Assembly: GCA_037976565.1 (NCBI GenBank)
Contig: CP137675.1
Span: 20,858,446 to 20,922,445 of the forward strand
Reading direction: 5' to 3'
Length of the DNA: 64,000 nt
Source of the DNA: Mesocentrotus franciscanus
Taxonomy: Eukaryota; Echinodermata; Echinoidea; Camarodonta; Strongylocentrotidae
Below the pieces are notes generated by a model that worked only from the letters and a program-made list of their open reading frames with translations, was not told the DNA's origin and made no database searches. The translations under genes were made by a program, and so were the position numbers. Below are positions 33,745 through 47,700 of the stretch, in pieces. Each line of letters begins with the position of its first letter. Positions within the stretch are counted from its first letter, which is position 1.

Positions 33745-33935
33745 GATGTACTAGTCTAGCTCCATAAAGACACATCCCCCTTTTGTCTAGTAATGCATTA
33801 TGTGGAATTGTAGATCTAGAGTCTAGAATATATATTTTTTTCTCTAGAAGACTAGTCACTAGATGATGTAGACTAGATCTAGGGTCTACGTTGTAGAATA
33901 GACGCTAACATAACACGTTAGACTTCTAGTTTTAA
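33745..33935. other. CTAG-rich cluster in Groucho intron 1
   Basis: About eleven CTAG tetranucleotides in under 200 bp (for example AGATCTAGAGTCTAGAAT and ACTAGATCTAGGG). The same cluster is at about 39018-39205 in the right copy. No function assigned. Confidence 0.7.
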
Positions 33936-34172
33936 CATTATTTATTTATAACAAAGTCAAAATAATAAAGCCAAAGGCAAGCTAATTTCATAAAGTTATC
34001 GAATTATTTAAATACATGTAATAGATTAACATCTGTTTTCCTTCCCATGCACAGACTGTAACCCTTGTTGCACGCATACGATGGGTGGGGGTGGGGGATT
34101 TACTACAAGTTTTAGCACAATCCTGGGAATAAGTTTGTTGACCCCTGTTTTCTTTATTTACATGTAGGCGTA

Positions 34173-34672
34173 NNNNNNNNNNNNNNNNNNNNNNNNNNNN
34201 NNNNNNNNNNNNNNNNNNNNNNNNNNNNNNNNNNNNNNNNNNNNNNNNNNNNNNNNNNNNNNNNNNNNNNNNNNNNNNNNNNNNNNNNNNNNNNNNNNNN
34301 NNNNNNNNNNNNNNNNNNNNNNNNNNNNNNNNNNNNNNNNNNNNNNNNNNNNNNNNNNNNNNNNNNNNNNNNNNNNNNNNNNNNNNNNNNNNNNNNNNNN
34401 NNNNNNNNNNNNNNNNNNNNNNNNNNNNNNNNNNNNNNNNNNNNNNNNNNNNNNNNNNNNNNNNNNNNNNNNNNNNNNNNNNNNNNNNNNNNNNNNNNNN
34501 NNNNNNNNNNNNNNNNNNNNNNNNNNNNNNNNNNNNNNNNNNNNNNNNNNNNNNNNNNNNNNNNNNNNNNNNNNNNNNNNNNNNNNNNNNNNNNNNNNNN
34601 NNNNNNNNNNNNNNNNNNNNNNNNNNNNNNNNNNNNNNNNNNNNNNNNNNNNNNNNNNNNNNNNNNNNNNNN
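34173..34672. other. Assembly gap of 500 N
   Basis: Exactly 500 unknown bases, a placeholder size used when contigs are ordered without a known distance. The open frames reported across it are not real. Confidence 0.99.
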
Positions 34673-34996
34673 CTCGTTGCATTTTTGAGACACCCCGTAT
34701 GATCGCTTTAACTTGTCTTCTATGGGGTTATAATGACCACAGCTTGCATAACAAGAGTTGAGTTTTTTGTCATTTTATTTCCATAGAATAGCCATTATAA
34801 TATTTGTGCGGCATAACAGTATATGGGCGCCCACTTCCCCGAGATTAGGCCGCTGTCATTGTTCACCTTCTTTCGATAATTATTGTAGCTTTATTCTTTA
34901 TAACTATTTGAATTTCAAATAAAGAATTATTTCTAGTTCAATCAAATTTGGTCACTCGATTATAATCATCATTACCTTCATCATAGTAATTATAAT

Positions 34997-35007
34997 TATT
35001 TGTATTA

Positions 35008-35059
<52 letters not shown>

Positions 35060-35076
35060 CATTATCATTGTCATTG

Positions 35077-35130
<54 letters not shown>

Positions 35131-35161
35131 TATTATCATTATTATTATTATTATTATTATA

Positions 35162-35199
<38 letters not shown>

Positions 35200-35202
35200 C
35201 AT
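34997..35202. repeat. (TTA)n microsatellite, allelic copy
   Basis: Counterpart of 29705-29905 with different unit counts and a frame shift (ATTATATTATTATC), consistent with allelic length variation. Confidence 0.95.
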
Positions 35203-38200
35203 TTAATACTGTTATCGTTATCATTATTACAAATTTTCTTTACCTTCCTTTTTTATGTGTACGTGTAAAAAAATTGCATGCGACTATAATTATGTAAATC
35301 ACCTGATTGAATTATTTATGATTATATACTATATACGATGTGTGATTGCATTCTCTATTTCCAAGGTTATGGTAGACATGGGAATAAATGCATTTGTTAC
35401 TGTCATTGTCATGGTAACTATATAGCTCGTCGATAGTCCGGTTTACTACATAAACATATTCATATTGTATGCATACTTTTCAAACAAAGGTTGTTATTGA
35501 CAACCTGAAAGCTTTTCCGAGGTTTGCCCGATATATCAACAAGTAATGTATGCAGACTGGATTCCAAGTACTGTAATCCATTCATTAATACAAAGTTTAA
35601 TTGAATAACTCGTCACTAGATCCCCAGGAAAAAAACATCCATAAATTCGTTAGTTATATGTTAGTAAACCGATCTATTGACTGGCAAGAGAAAGTTCCGC
35701 AAGCAAGCGGGAAAAACAATAATGTCTTACACTAGGACTGTCACAGTTATGAAAAAAGCAGTTGTTGGATAGGAGGAAATAATTATAATTTCTGGTTGAC
35801 AAACATTCCCCCACAATGGCTTGACAACTCAGAACATAACCAAGATGTGATCTTTGATAGAATAAGCTAAGAAAAACGCAGAAAGTCCCGAAATTTGCCT
35901 ACAACATTATGCTATATATAACTGTATATAAAAGAATTGAATATATTCCTTCTAACCGTAATCCTTTTTGAATGACCTCTATAATATAAATTCCGCGAAA
36001 TAATAAAATACATATAAGTGATTTTAAAAGCTCAATTTACGCTCGTATTTGGTCATTAAAACTTGTTCATAAAGCAAACGTTCTGCATTTAGTTTTTATA
36101 TATTATAAAGACTTTCTCAACTGGTCCAAACTGAGCCCGGCAGAAACCTATTTGGAATCAAACGATCGATGCTATCAACCCAAACAATAAAACCATAAAT
36201 CCCTGTACTTTTGATCAAAATGTTTGATTATCAAGACAATACATTTGTAACCCACTTCTTATATTGAAATATTACATTTACATTTGTAAATATTAGAGTA
36301 AATCTCCAAATCTTCAAGGCCTAGTAAAGTTATTATGAATACTAAGAAGGAAAACGAATAGTGAGTGGCAAAAAGGAATGGTAAACTTCATTTTCGTAAA
36401 TACAGTATTGACCTGTAATAAATTATAGTTTAAACTGCTTTAATTTTGATATGTATCCATGTTTAATATGTGCTGCATCGTAATTTGTTCATTTATCTTT
36501 TATAATTTTGTTGTTTTTCTCTCAATCTATCTTGATTCTACTGGTATATGATTATTGTTTTTTAAACAATAAAAACGAAATGAAAAACCGAAAAAAGCGT
36601 TGTGATTTGATCACGTGATATTGACCACTCAACTTGCATCATTTTTTAAAATAAATAGGGTATCTATGTGCTTGAATGGGCGTTTTAGACAAGCAGGTTG
36701 CTATGTTCACTTATTATTTCCACTATTTCCTAAGCTGGGTTACTAAACCAATATCCTCATTTGTGGACTTAACTGCGGTAGCATAAACATTGGTTCAAGC
36801 AGCCACAGCTCTTCCAGCCAAACCTTGTCAGCGTATTGAGCCTGTACGTTTCACTTCGCTCACGTGCATTTAATTAGATGAATCGGTTTAGCCAATCAGA
36901 GACATAGTATGTAGAGTCACCGATTTTTCGCTGTATAGTAGGCGTGTCCTCCTGTGTGTGAATGCGAGTGCATAGGCGTAGCGTTGTAGCTTATTCCTGT
37001 CCTCGGGAATAATATTTGGCGGTGAGAATTATTATCACCCAGCCGTGGAAAGGTCTTTATAAGATTTCATTTTATGATACTCTTTGTTTGCCGTTTTCCG
37101 TTGACTGATAGCCGTGCGCCGAATCTAACCCCTCAACGATACCGTGTCTTTGGAATTTGCATTTTACATAACTATAGGCCTATATAGGCTAGGTCTACTT
37201 CATAATGTTCAGGGCCAATCTCTGACTCTAGTATTAAATTAAAGAAATAATCATATGAGTGAGTCTGATGCACAACTGAACTTGAGATGGGAATGAATTA
37301 AGAAAAAAAAAACACTTAAATGTGAAGACGTTGCGGAACGCTAGTGTTGGAAGTTTTGCTCAACTAAAATGTTCAGTCTAATACTTTAAATAGTTAAGTA
37401 GACCGATTATCACAACATTATATTATATAGCCTGTTTTAGGGTGGAAAATGAACCCACTCTTTGACAGGTGAAGAAAGCGACCACCCTTTCCCATAAAAC
37501 CCCTACGTTTTAAAGCGCAATGTGAGTTTGTGTTTGTCGTAGCTGTGTTCAATTCAAGAAAGATCTCTCCGCCAATATTTGATTGACTTGTTTTCATGGC
37601 AAACCCTCCCGGGTACACACACCATCTCGGCCGGATACATGTACACTGTATCGCCTGTGTTTATTTTTAATAAATAAGGGCGAGCTTTTTTCGCTCACGT
37701 AAGTGCAATCTTATCGTTCGAACCCCCGTTGCGGCTACCCCCAGGGTAACTTGATAATTTTCCTTGCTTTGTTGTTGGCTAGCTAATCCCCACGGAATAT
37801 TGTGCAGCTTCGTCTGTCGCGGTGTGCAGTGTGTGGCTGGATTGCCAGCTTATATCAGCGTGAAATGCAATCGGTTTCTGTGCCCGCATTCCGCGGATAA
37901 GTGGTAGGTGAGGCTTTCAGCAATTTGTCAGCTGAACTTTAGTCAGGCGTGATCACAGTGTCACCCACAGGGCGTGTCTTGTGGACATACGCGTGACTGA
38001 TTGGTTATTGAATCTACTATGCGAACATATATTAGTGGCACGTGAATATCTCGGCTCTTACTGGTCACGTTCAATCGCCGTCGGTGATACAGCCAATCAA
38101 TTACTTTCCTTTTATGGAATATATCACTTGTTTCTTTGTCGTCGCGTCCCGCGTGGAAACTTGCCTATTATGTGGTATCTAAATGCCGCACATGATATAG

Positions 38201-38754
38201 TTTATTCTAAGCCAGATTTATAATTTTGGATATGGAAAAACTTTAAGTGGTTGACATGTGATGCAGTTTTGCAAAATATATTTTTGGGGCTTAATTTTCG
38301 AACTAAACATGGATTACACCTACACTTTTGAGGGATAACACCGGTATCCATTTCCCCCCAACAACTGAATATATGATCCTCGTTGAACTGCAACTACAAG
38401 TATACACCAGTGTTGAATTGACTTGGACGAATATATACGCAGACACTATATACGCGGGCAAATTACTTCCCACCACACAAACAGTGTATTGAGTATTAAA
38501 GCCTGTCATGCCCGCCCATTGGATATACACGAAGTGTGTGTAAGTGTGTTGTGTGTGTGCACGGGATATGTGTTTTACACACACTGCATGCATATGCTTC
38601 GCTGTTTGGAATAGCTAAGTTTACACATGAATTGTACAGTATTCATGGCTGGGACACCAAGGCGTTTCTTGAGGATTTAGAGTATTGGAATATAACATCG
38701 TGGATTTTAGATTTATTCTGGATTCTTGAAAGGAGTCTGTTACCATTTGCCGCT

Positions 38755-38778
38755 ATGTATCCGCAAACCAGGCATGCA
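38755..38778 (+). CDS. gro: Groucho/TLE first coding exon, right copy
   Basis: Identical 24-nt coding exon MYPQTRHA with a GTAAGTG donor. This copy is contiguous with the rest of the gene. Just upstream it has three extra bases (GGA) relative to the left copy. Confidence 0.9.
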
Positions 38779-41700
38779 GTAAGTGAAATATTTCATTGTT
38801 TTGATGTGCTAATAAGTTGCTTGAACGAGTGTTAATGTTGTTTATGAGAGTGCTGTGTAGATGGTGTGTGCGGTGCGCATAGACCTAACCATATCAGCGA
38901 TGTGAGGTGCCCAGGCGCTTCGCGTTTCGTTTGCTATGGTCCCATCCATAAGCATTGACTGATATTGTTACTAGTCATCTAGCTGTTACTATTTTCATTT
39001 GTGATGAATATTCTTTGTAGATGTACTAGTCTAGCTCCATAAAGACACATCCCCCTTTTGTCTAGTAATGCATTATGTGGAATTGTAGATCTAGAGTCTA
39101 GAATATATATTTTTTTCTCTAGAAGACTAGTCACTAGATGATGTAGACTAGATCTAGGGTCTACGTTGTAGAATAGACGCTAACATAACACGTTAGACTT
39201 CTAGTTTTAACATTATTTATTTATAACAAAGTCAAAATAATAAAGCCAAAGGCAAGCTAATTTCATAAAGTTATCGAATTATTTAAATACATGTAATAGA
39301 TTAACATCTGTTTTCCTTCCCCATGCACAGACTGTAACCCTTGTTGCACGCACGATGGGTGGGGGGTGGGGGGGGATTTACTACCAAGTTTTAGCACAAT
39401 CCTGGGAATAAGTTTGTTGACCCCTGTTTTTTCTTTATTTACATGTAGGCGTAACGGTTTGATTTAGAAAACTACAAAAAGGAAATATATGTAGATAAAA
39501 ATTGCATGGAAAAAAAAATTTGAACGTTTAGCTAAAGGACTTACCTTCAGTTAATATATCCGTTTCGTGAAACTACTGCGTGCTATGAGATTGGCAATGA
39601 CATGCTGATGGCATTGCATAACCTCTCCACCAGTCCACCCTAACCCGTACGACACACTTCAGTCTCTGAATAGCATTTTGAGCAACCCAAGGTTTTCAGT
39701 GAACACTCTACATAATGATCGAGAGGCGAAACCTAACGGTTGATGTAAATGCTCGGCTCAACGCAATTGTTTCTTTTTATTATACACCCATCAATATGTT
39801 TCTATGCAGGGATATGAGCCATGTGCATCTCCTGTACTATACATGGCTTTCAGGCCAGGGAGATGTGTTCAAGTGTGAGCATCTCCTACTTCATGTGTAG
39901 TTAATGTATCATGTGAAGATGCATGCATGTGTGTAAACAGTACATTTATATGTGAAAGTTGACTGCGGTGTAAGCATAACGTTATGCAATTAGTGATAGA
40001 GAAAGGAGAAGATGGGGAGAGAGATTAAAATGTAAGAGAAGGGCATGCATGACATCGCAAGTAAATCTTTGAGCAACCACAGTGAAGAGACAGGCAGAGA
40101 GAGAGAGAGAGAGGGGTATGTGAGATGGGATCACTTTAAAGGGAAATCCAATCTTGATAGCAAACTACTCTAGAGGAAAGCAGAAAATCCGAGAAGTGTA
40201 CAGGTGACAGTATGAATGAAATCAGACAAAAAAGGGAAAGTTATGAAGTTTTGAAAGTTGCAATCACTATTATAGGTAAGGGCTCTTCAAATTGGCCGAA
40301 TTGGTAATGTGTCTGTGATGTACATGTACATGTAGTGGCGGACAACTTTCCCATTTGTTCCAGCACACAAAATTACTAACATTTCAATTTTTCAATAATG
40401 TATGACTCTGGATGGTCTTTTCTTCTAATAGGACCTGTAATATACATGTACTATACTCTCCATAATATATTTTGAGTAGTGCCCCAAGGATGAATGGACT
40501 TGGAAGAAAAACAAAAATTAGTGATATTTTTTGTACACAACAAATGGTAGAGTTATCTGTCACTACGTCACAATCCACTGACAAAATTGCCAATTTGAGA
40601 TTTGCATAGCTGTAGTGATCTCATATTTCAAATGTTCATGAATTTGTTATTATTGTTCTGATTTGTTTCACACTTTCGCCATTCTGTTTCTTTTACTTTT
40701 TTTTGCTTTCATTCAAATAAACTCATTACAAGGGTTGGATTGCCCTTTAAATCATTGTTAGTGAATTTGACAGAATGGTCACTTAACCTAATAGGCTTAA
40801 TACCAGAGGCCTCTTTATTTCAGACACCCTGCAAATTGCCGTATATATTCAGAATTAAAATGATATGCATCGATAAATCAATGCATTTTGACGAGACCTA
40901 CAAGTTCGTATGTGCACTTGTTACCCAGCGCAACAAGTGTACAACATTTTGCATATCCGCTGCACAGTATTAACAAGAACTACCGTAACATAATTTTATT
41001 CTACTGGAGTGCGAATGCAATTGGAATATATAGGGAATTCTGCTCTCAAAATTTGGTGTTGACACCTATTATTTGTGACAAAAACATGGATTTTGTACCC
41101 AGATGTTAAGGGCGCTTTTGGTCAAATTGCAAATCTGCATAACGTCTTAACTACATGTACATGTACAGTACACCATAGGTGGGTTCACAGTTGTGCAGTT
41201 TTTACATGTATATAGTAAAAACAGGGGATCTGAATATGTACCGGATAAATATACTGTATGTAGAAAACTACATTTTCAAATAATTTCTTATTTGAAATTG
41301 TAATTAATGTAAAAAATCATTGACAAATAAGTGTCCGGTATTAAGAGCATGCCTTTAGCTTATACAAAATTTGGATGTTTCCATTGTTTTGACGATTCTT
41401 GATAAATGCTGCAGATTCACCGCTTCAAAATTAGTGGACTTCTTTCATGGGTATTTCATGTGTATGTCACCAATTTTTAAGACATTTCTTTGAAAAGCTT
41501 TCCTGTTGTCAAAAGAAATAGCGTTAAGTGTCCGGTAATAGGTTAACGCATATTATAATCTAACTTCAGAACTTATCTCATTACGCTCATTTCCATCCAT
41601 TCCAGATCCTCTCCCCTGTCTATTCCATCTTCCCTCTATCACCAGGCTCTCTCTTTCTCCATCTTCGTCCTATCCCAAGCTGTTCCTTCTGTCTTTCATG

Positions 41701-44700
41701 TACCTTTGTCATTTCATCTGCAAGTCACATCATATTATCCACTTCCTTCTTAATTTACTTGATCTGTCCCGATGTTATTGTTGGCTAGAGTTAAAGTGCT
41801 TTAAGCCTCGGTCACAAATGCCATTACGAACTGCTACGAACGCCGTACGAACAACTTTCAGACAATGGAAAAATGGAGATTCATACAAAATTATCGTTCG
41901 ACGGACCTTTGTGACCGTAGCATTACATGTGTAGGCCTACTGGGCCATGAATGATGCATGTACACATATAAATGTACGTACAAGCATCGCACACAAAAGT
42001 GTGCGATCTCCAACTAAGCCTGTTATCTACTTCTACCAGCCATTTCTAGAAGTTAGAAACGAATACGGCATGTAAAATATTGTTCATGATTTTTTTCAAT
42101 TTTTTTCTTCTTCATTAATCAAATTCCTTAAGGAATGATTTATAACTTTCTAGAATTTTTCCCAAATATGAGGATCATTTTTTTTGTCTTGTATTTTAAA
42201 TTGGTTTCATTACTTCCTTATAATGTCAGTAGAAATTGAAATTGTATTTGTTTGTATGTTTGTAAACCACTGACTAGTGAGGATAACCTACTTAACAGGA
42301 TTTAATTTCCTTTTTAGCTATCCTCAGGCACTAGTCAGTCTGTCAGTGGTATTTCTTACTTCCTTTGTCTCTGTTATTAGGTTTTAGTTTCACTTTTCCT
42401 GGAAACAAATAAATAAATAGACAGTATCTTGTATGAAAGAAGAATCTGTATTACTTTTCAATAAAAAGATATACGCCCATATTCTGAAGTCCAGTCTAAC
42501 TTAAACCAGTGTTTAAAAACCGTACTTGTACTGCAAGTCCAGTTTACTGTAACTGTATTTCTGTTTCTGAAAGTCCAGTTTAGTTACTAGAATTTACAGT
42601 AAGTCCAACTACATGTACATGTATTTAGTTGGCATGGAGATATAGTCTGCTGCTTCTGCCCATGGGCATTCTATCTTCAAGAAGACTGAAATTTAACACA
42701 AATTTGCATGGTTCTTTTGTTTCTAAGGTACAGTGTATTTAATGCAGATCTGTCATGAGCCCGACAGATCCCTCAGTCTATAGCTTTGAGGTAGGATCGC
42801 CAAACCCATACCGCAGGTACAACTTTTGAAGGCACAGCCGCACAGGTCCAGTTCGAAAATTGTCAAATCTGACCATGGCCATGGGTCAAAAAGTCAATGA
42901 GTTTTCAGTAAAAAGCACTGTACACACAATAACTTTCTATAGCTTCTGAGGTAGGATCAAAACGTTCATGAAGGTGCAGGTCAAGTTGGAAAATGGGTCA
43001 AATCTGACCAAGGTCGAAGTTCAAAAGGTCAATGAGCTCTCAGTGAAAAGCCCTGTACACGCAATAACTGTCCATACAGTTTAGCTTTGAGGTAGGATCA
43101 CCAGTACCACAGGTACATCTCTTGAGGGTGCAGGTCAAGTTTAAAAATGGGTAAAATCTTACTAAGGTCAGTGAACTTTTAGTGAAAAGCACTGTACATA
43201 CGATAACTTTCTATGGCTTTGAGCTACACATGCCCTGCTTTCACACAGTGGAAAATTCTTTAAAGCTGATTAGTTTAAAGAGCTTTAAACTAATCAGCTT
43301 TACATGTAGATACAACATCATTCACACACAGAAAATTTTGGTGCGGTCATTCGAGATTCACTGCTCTTTAAACGCTCAGTAGGGCTGTTGCGCATTTACA
43401 AGCAGTGACTCTTTGCTCGTAAATGCCCAATGGCAAATGCGCAATGGCCCTACTGGGCGTTTAAAGAGCAGTGCCCGGTCTTAGCTCCGCCCAGATAAGG
43501 ACGTATATCTGTTCACACACAAAATGTTTTGCTCTCTAGATACGGACTTCGTATCTGCAGCCTGCTCTGACCGGCGTATAGATCATAACTTTGTATCTGT
43601 CCGAACATCGTATAAACGATGTTCACACAAGGAAAATTTACTTTAAAGCTGTTTAGTTAAAGAGCTTTAAACTAAACAGCTTTAGATAAGATGAATTTTA
43701 CCCCTGTGTGAAAATGCTGATGTACATGTAGGATCACCAAACTCGTGCCACAGGTAAAGCTCTTCGAGTTACAGGTTAAGTTGAAAAATGGGTCAAACCG
43801 ACCAAGGTCTAAGGTTGAAAGGTCAATGAACTTTTCATGAAAAGCGCTGTACATGCAATAACCTTTCTATAGCTTTGATGATGAGGTCAAAGGTTCAAGG
43901 CCATCTTTAGCAAATATCTCAGAGATGGTCACTACAGTTTCATCAAACCTCGTACAAATGCAGTACCTTATATGAGGAACGGCCAATCTCAAGAAGAATT
44001 GGGGTCTCCAGGTCAACAGTTACCAGTACATGTATTGTCAGATGAGAAATATTGCACTTGAGGGATATTGCTTCAGAGGCGGAGGCATAATTCTTAACTG
44101 AGCGCAGTTGAATTTTTGAATAATAAATGTTGGGAAATGTGATGCTGTGATGGGCAAGGACACCTACATGTATTGTAACATCAATTTCATAATCATTCAT
44201 ATCAAGGATAAGCTTATTTGAATGCAACAATAATCCAATACTCCATCTACATGAAGGTAAATTGTATAGGTATGCATTCTTTACAGTACCAAACCCAATA
44301 GGTATTAATTAGCTTGATGAAGATCATACATCATAGCATGTTTCTTTCCAACTTCTTTTTCCTACCAAATCTGTACATGAGCTGCAAACTGAGTCAGACA
44401 CAAACCAGACTATAAAACACAACTCACTAAAAGATATTTAGTAGGGCCACATACTTCTGTTGTTAAAGCATATCAAAGTTTACGGATGGTCCCATGTGGT
44501 TCAGTGACTAAGGGTTAACATCCAGAATTTGTGATATGTTTGTGTAAATGTCTACATGGATAACATAGGAAGTCCTCAGGCAACAAAAGAAGCATAGATC
44601 CTTGAAAATTTGTTCAGATGATGGGGAGAGAGATGATACAGACTAAGATGATATAGATCTGCTTTCAAGAAGGGAGGCTACCAAATTGTGAAAGATGACA

Positions 44701-47700
44701 AGGAATCTCTGACGGAACTTCACCTTGATTTCGTTAAACCATTTATTTGACTTTGAGCTCCCTGGGTTTCTGATGAACAAGCTGCGATCCCTTGGCATTA
44801 CAGGTAGTCTGGAGAAATGGCTTCATTGTTTCCTGACCCATCACAGGCACAGAGTTGTATTGAGTGAAAAAGACTTCTCAGTCTGTGCATCTTCATTAGC
44901 TTGAGCTAGACAATTATCCCGCTATTTTGAAACTAGCTTGACCTTAATATCTCAAGCTATTCGGTAGATGAAGAAATAATTAGCCTGATATCTAGCTAAA
45001 GCTAATTGCCCCCAAAATCGTGGGCTAGTTTGCAAAATAGTCGGCTAATTCAGGAAAAGCTTGCTTTTTGCGTCGCGTCCTCACCAGTTCGAGATGAACT
45101 CGATCCCGGCATGCATGACGACCGGCCATTTACGGCTGTTTACGCATGCATGCATTCATTGCATTGCTTGTACATTATTAATGGTCTTAAGATTTTACTA
45201 TGCATATACATTAGGGTAAACAATTGATACCGTGTGCTCAATAATGTGGCTGAAGTGTGCATCCATCAAGCTCAAGCCTGAATCTCTAGCTTCTGCTTCA
45301 GCCTGCGGATAATCTCTCAAAAAATGATCTTTCTATTGTTTCAGCTCGAGCTGATGCAGAGTGCCTCAGGATAGTGTTCTCAGTCCCACTGACTTTGTTG
45401 TACAGGTGTATGTATTCATTAAGAACATACATGTACATGTACATGCACCTGAGGTGGTAAACAGCATTGTTAAGATATAGGTAGACAACACCAAACAGAG
45501 AGATCATTTCAGACTGAAGAATGGTTGTAACAGCCTACAGGCAGGCTTAGAAAACCTAACACAATGGACGTAGAAGTGGCAGGTTCAGTTCAATACAACA
45601 AAGTGTAGATCTCTACATATAGGACAACAGACTCTGTATTATCAATACCACCTTGATGGTCCGAGTATTAAGTACATGGATTGAAGATTATCCCCCTCTC
45701 GTTTTTGAAGGGATGATTTTTTTTTTTTAGGGAAGATTCAAGATACTGTACATGTAGGCACCCCAAATATGTTTGCTACATGTACATGTATGTGTCCTCT
45801 CTTCTAAAGAATCCTGGATTTACTGCTGCAAATTACTAGTTGGAAAACACAAAGACACTACATGTACATGTATGTACTGTGAGTGTGAATTTTGTTCATA
45901 TTGTATTGGTGGAAAGGGGTTTTGCTCACAAAAGTCTGTGGGGTTTCACTCGTGTGTGAAAAAACACTTTTTTGTTTTACTGCATCCAAGAGGAACTGTG
46001 TGACTTCAATTCTCTGCAATGCCTTAAATGATTTAAAATGTTTATAACCAAAGATTTATTCTTATGTATCTTTTCAGACACCCCATCAACCTGGGCAGCC
46101 ATTCAAATTCACAATTCCAGAGTCATGTGATCGAATCAAGGAAGAGTTCAGCTTCTTACAGGCACAGTATCATACGTAAGTATTAATATTGAAGTCCATT
46201 GCCTTCTCAGGGCAGTTTCAGTCGATACAGAATGACATTCAGAGAGTACTTTCAATTTCGAAAAAATACATTATGGACATTAGGGCTGTATGATATGGCT
46301 TTTACTAAACAATCTGGTAGTAGCGTGGCGTGGCTTGACGTGCTGGCCAAAATTATCCACCAATTATCCAGTTCGGTATCGTCTGCATAAAACGTCTCAT
46401 GAATTTTATGGGTAGCAATTATACTTTCTAAAGGAGATGTATCTAGTAAATAAGATTAGGACAAGGACGAAATAGATGAATCATATGTATCAACAGAAAG
46501 CTTATGAGCCATAGATTACAATAATCACATAATATTGACTGGCCTTTAGGGCAATATATTCAGTATCTCCTGAAATGTAAGCCAGTCAATATTATAATCA
46601 TTACCCATCTTTCTCCAGAAACTAATAATAATAATAATAAAGATTGATTTATTAAGCGCATAATAAACGGAAGTTTCTCTATGCGCTTTACAAGGTAAAA
46701 CATAAGCATGTACAAGTATATTTAACTGGTTACAAGAACGAAATAGAAAAACCTTAAACTAAAGACATGTAGCTAAAAGTAAGAATTCATTAAGAGCAAA
46801 GTTAATACAGATAGCAAATATTTATGAAAGATCAATTAGAGTAACATATTTAATTATAACTAAATCAAAGCTGTACTTCATGGTTAATTATGCAAATTTA
46901 TTCAAATTTTATAGAGTTAGTTGTTATTGGGATCTACATGTACAATTGCTCTTGACATCATTGACACAATATCATTGTTTTTTGTTTTTTTACTTTGGAG
47001 AATATTCTTTTCTGAGTAAACTGACATCAAGGTGATCATTTTTTAGTAAGGTGTTTTAATTCTGCTGCTGATTTTTATGGGGCAATGTCATCTTCAAAAT
47101 TTACTACTTTTGCAACCGTAGTCATGCTTGAAGTGTGAGAAATATGCACATGATGGCTTTTAATACACTCAGCTGTGTTGGCAAACGCATGACTGCTCTC
47201 GTCAACACAGCTGATTGTATGGAAAGCCATCATACTGAAATTTCTTGTTGCTTCAAGGATGACTACATATATACAAACACATGTACTGATACAAAAGTAC
47301 TAAGTTTTAGAAATTACATGTGAAAAGTTGTGAATTTAATCTTTTGAAGCCAAGATATAACTGATGAATGATAGGTAGGTATTCTTTCAAATAAAATAAA
47401 AAATCACAATGGAAAGCAGCTTTCATAGAGCTAGGCACTATTAATCTATCATTTTGATTTATCACAATGTGTATTTATAACTTTAAAAACCATTGGAGCA
47501 GCTTTTACCGTACTTGTAGCTTTGAACATTTAAAACTTTGTTCAAGAATACATCTTTACAGAGAGACAACTGAATAGAGTTTGGGGTTGTTGGGTTAAAT
47601 GTCAAAGGTCATTTTAAATTACATACATTCTAGGCTCTTTATTCTCATTGTGTGATATTTCAAGAACCATTTGAGCCATGAACAGAATTTTGGATAGGGC

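Larger units (their letters stand above)
29377..34172 (+). repeat. Left copy of contig-end overlap (allele 1)
   Basis: Near-identical to 34673-39453 along its whole 4796 bp and ends exactly where the N run begins. It carries the Groucho upstream region and first coding exon. Differences are scattered substitutions, small indels and microsatellite length. Confidence 0.95.
34673..39453 (+). repeat. Right copy of contig-end overlap (allele 2)
   Basis: Begins CTCGTTGCATTTTTGAGACA at the right gap edge, matching 29377. The match to the left copy stops at ACATGTAGGCGTA (39453), exactly where the left contig ends. The right contig then continues uniquely (ACGGTTTGATTTAG). Length 4781. Confidence 0.95.

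Noticed and set aside
34154..34693. Open frames of 174-179 residues across the N run
   Set aside because: They consist almost wholly of unknown bases.
29377..39453. Genuine tandem duplication giving two Groucho promoters
   Set aside because: Both boundaries coincide with contig ends at a fixed-size 500-N gap; an allelic contig overlap explains this without coincidence.
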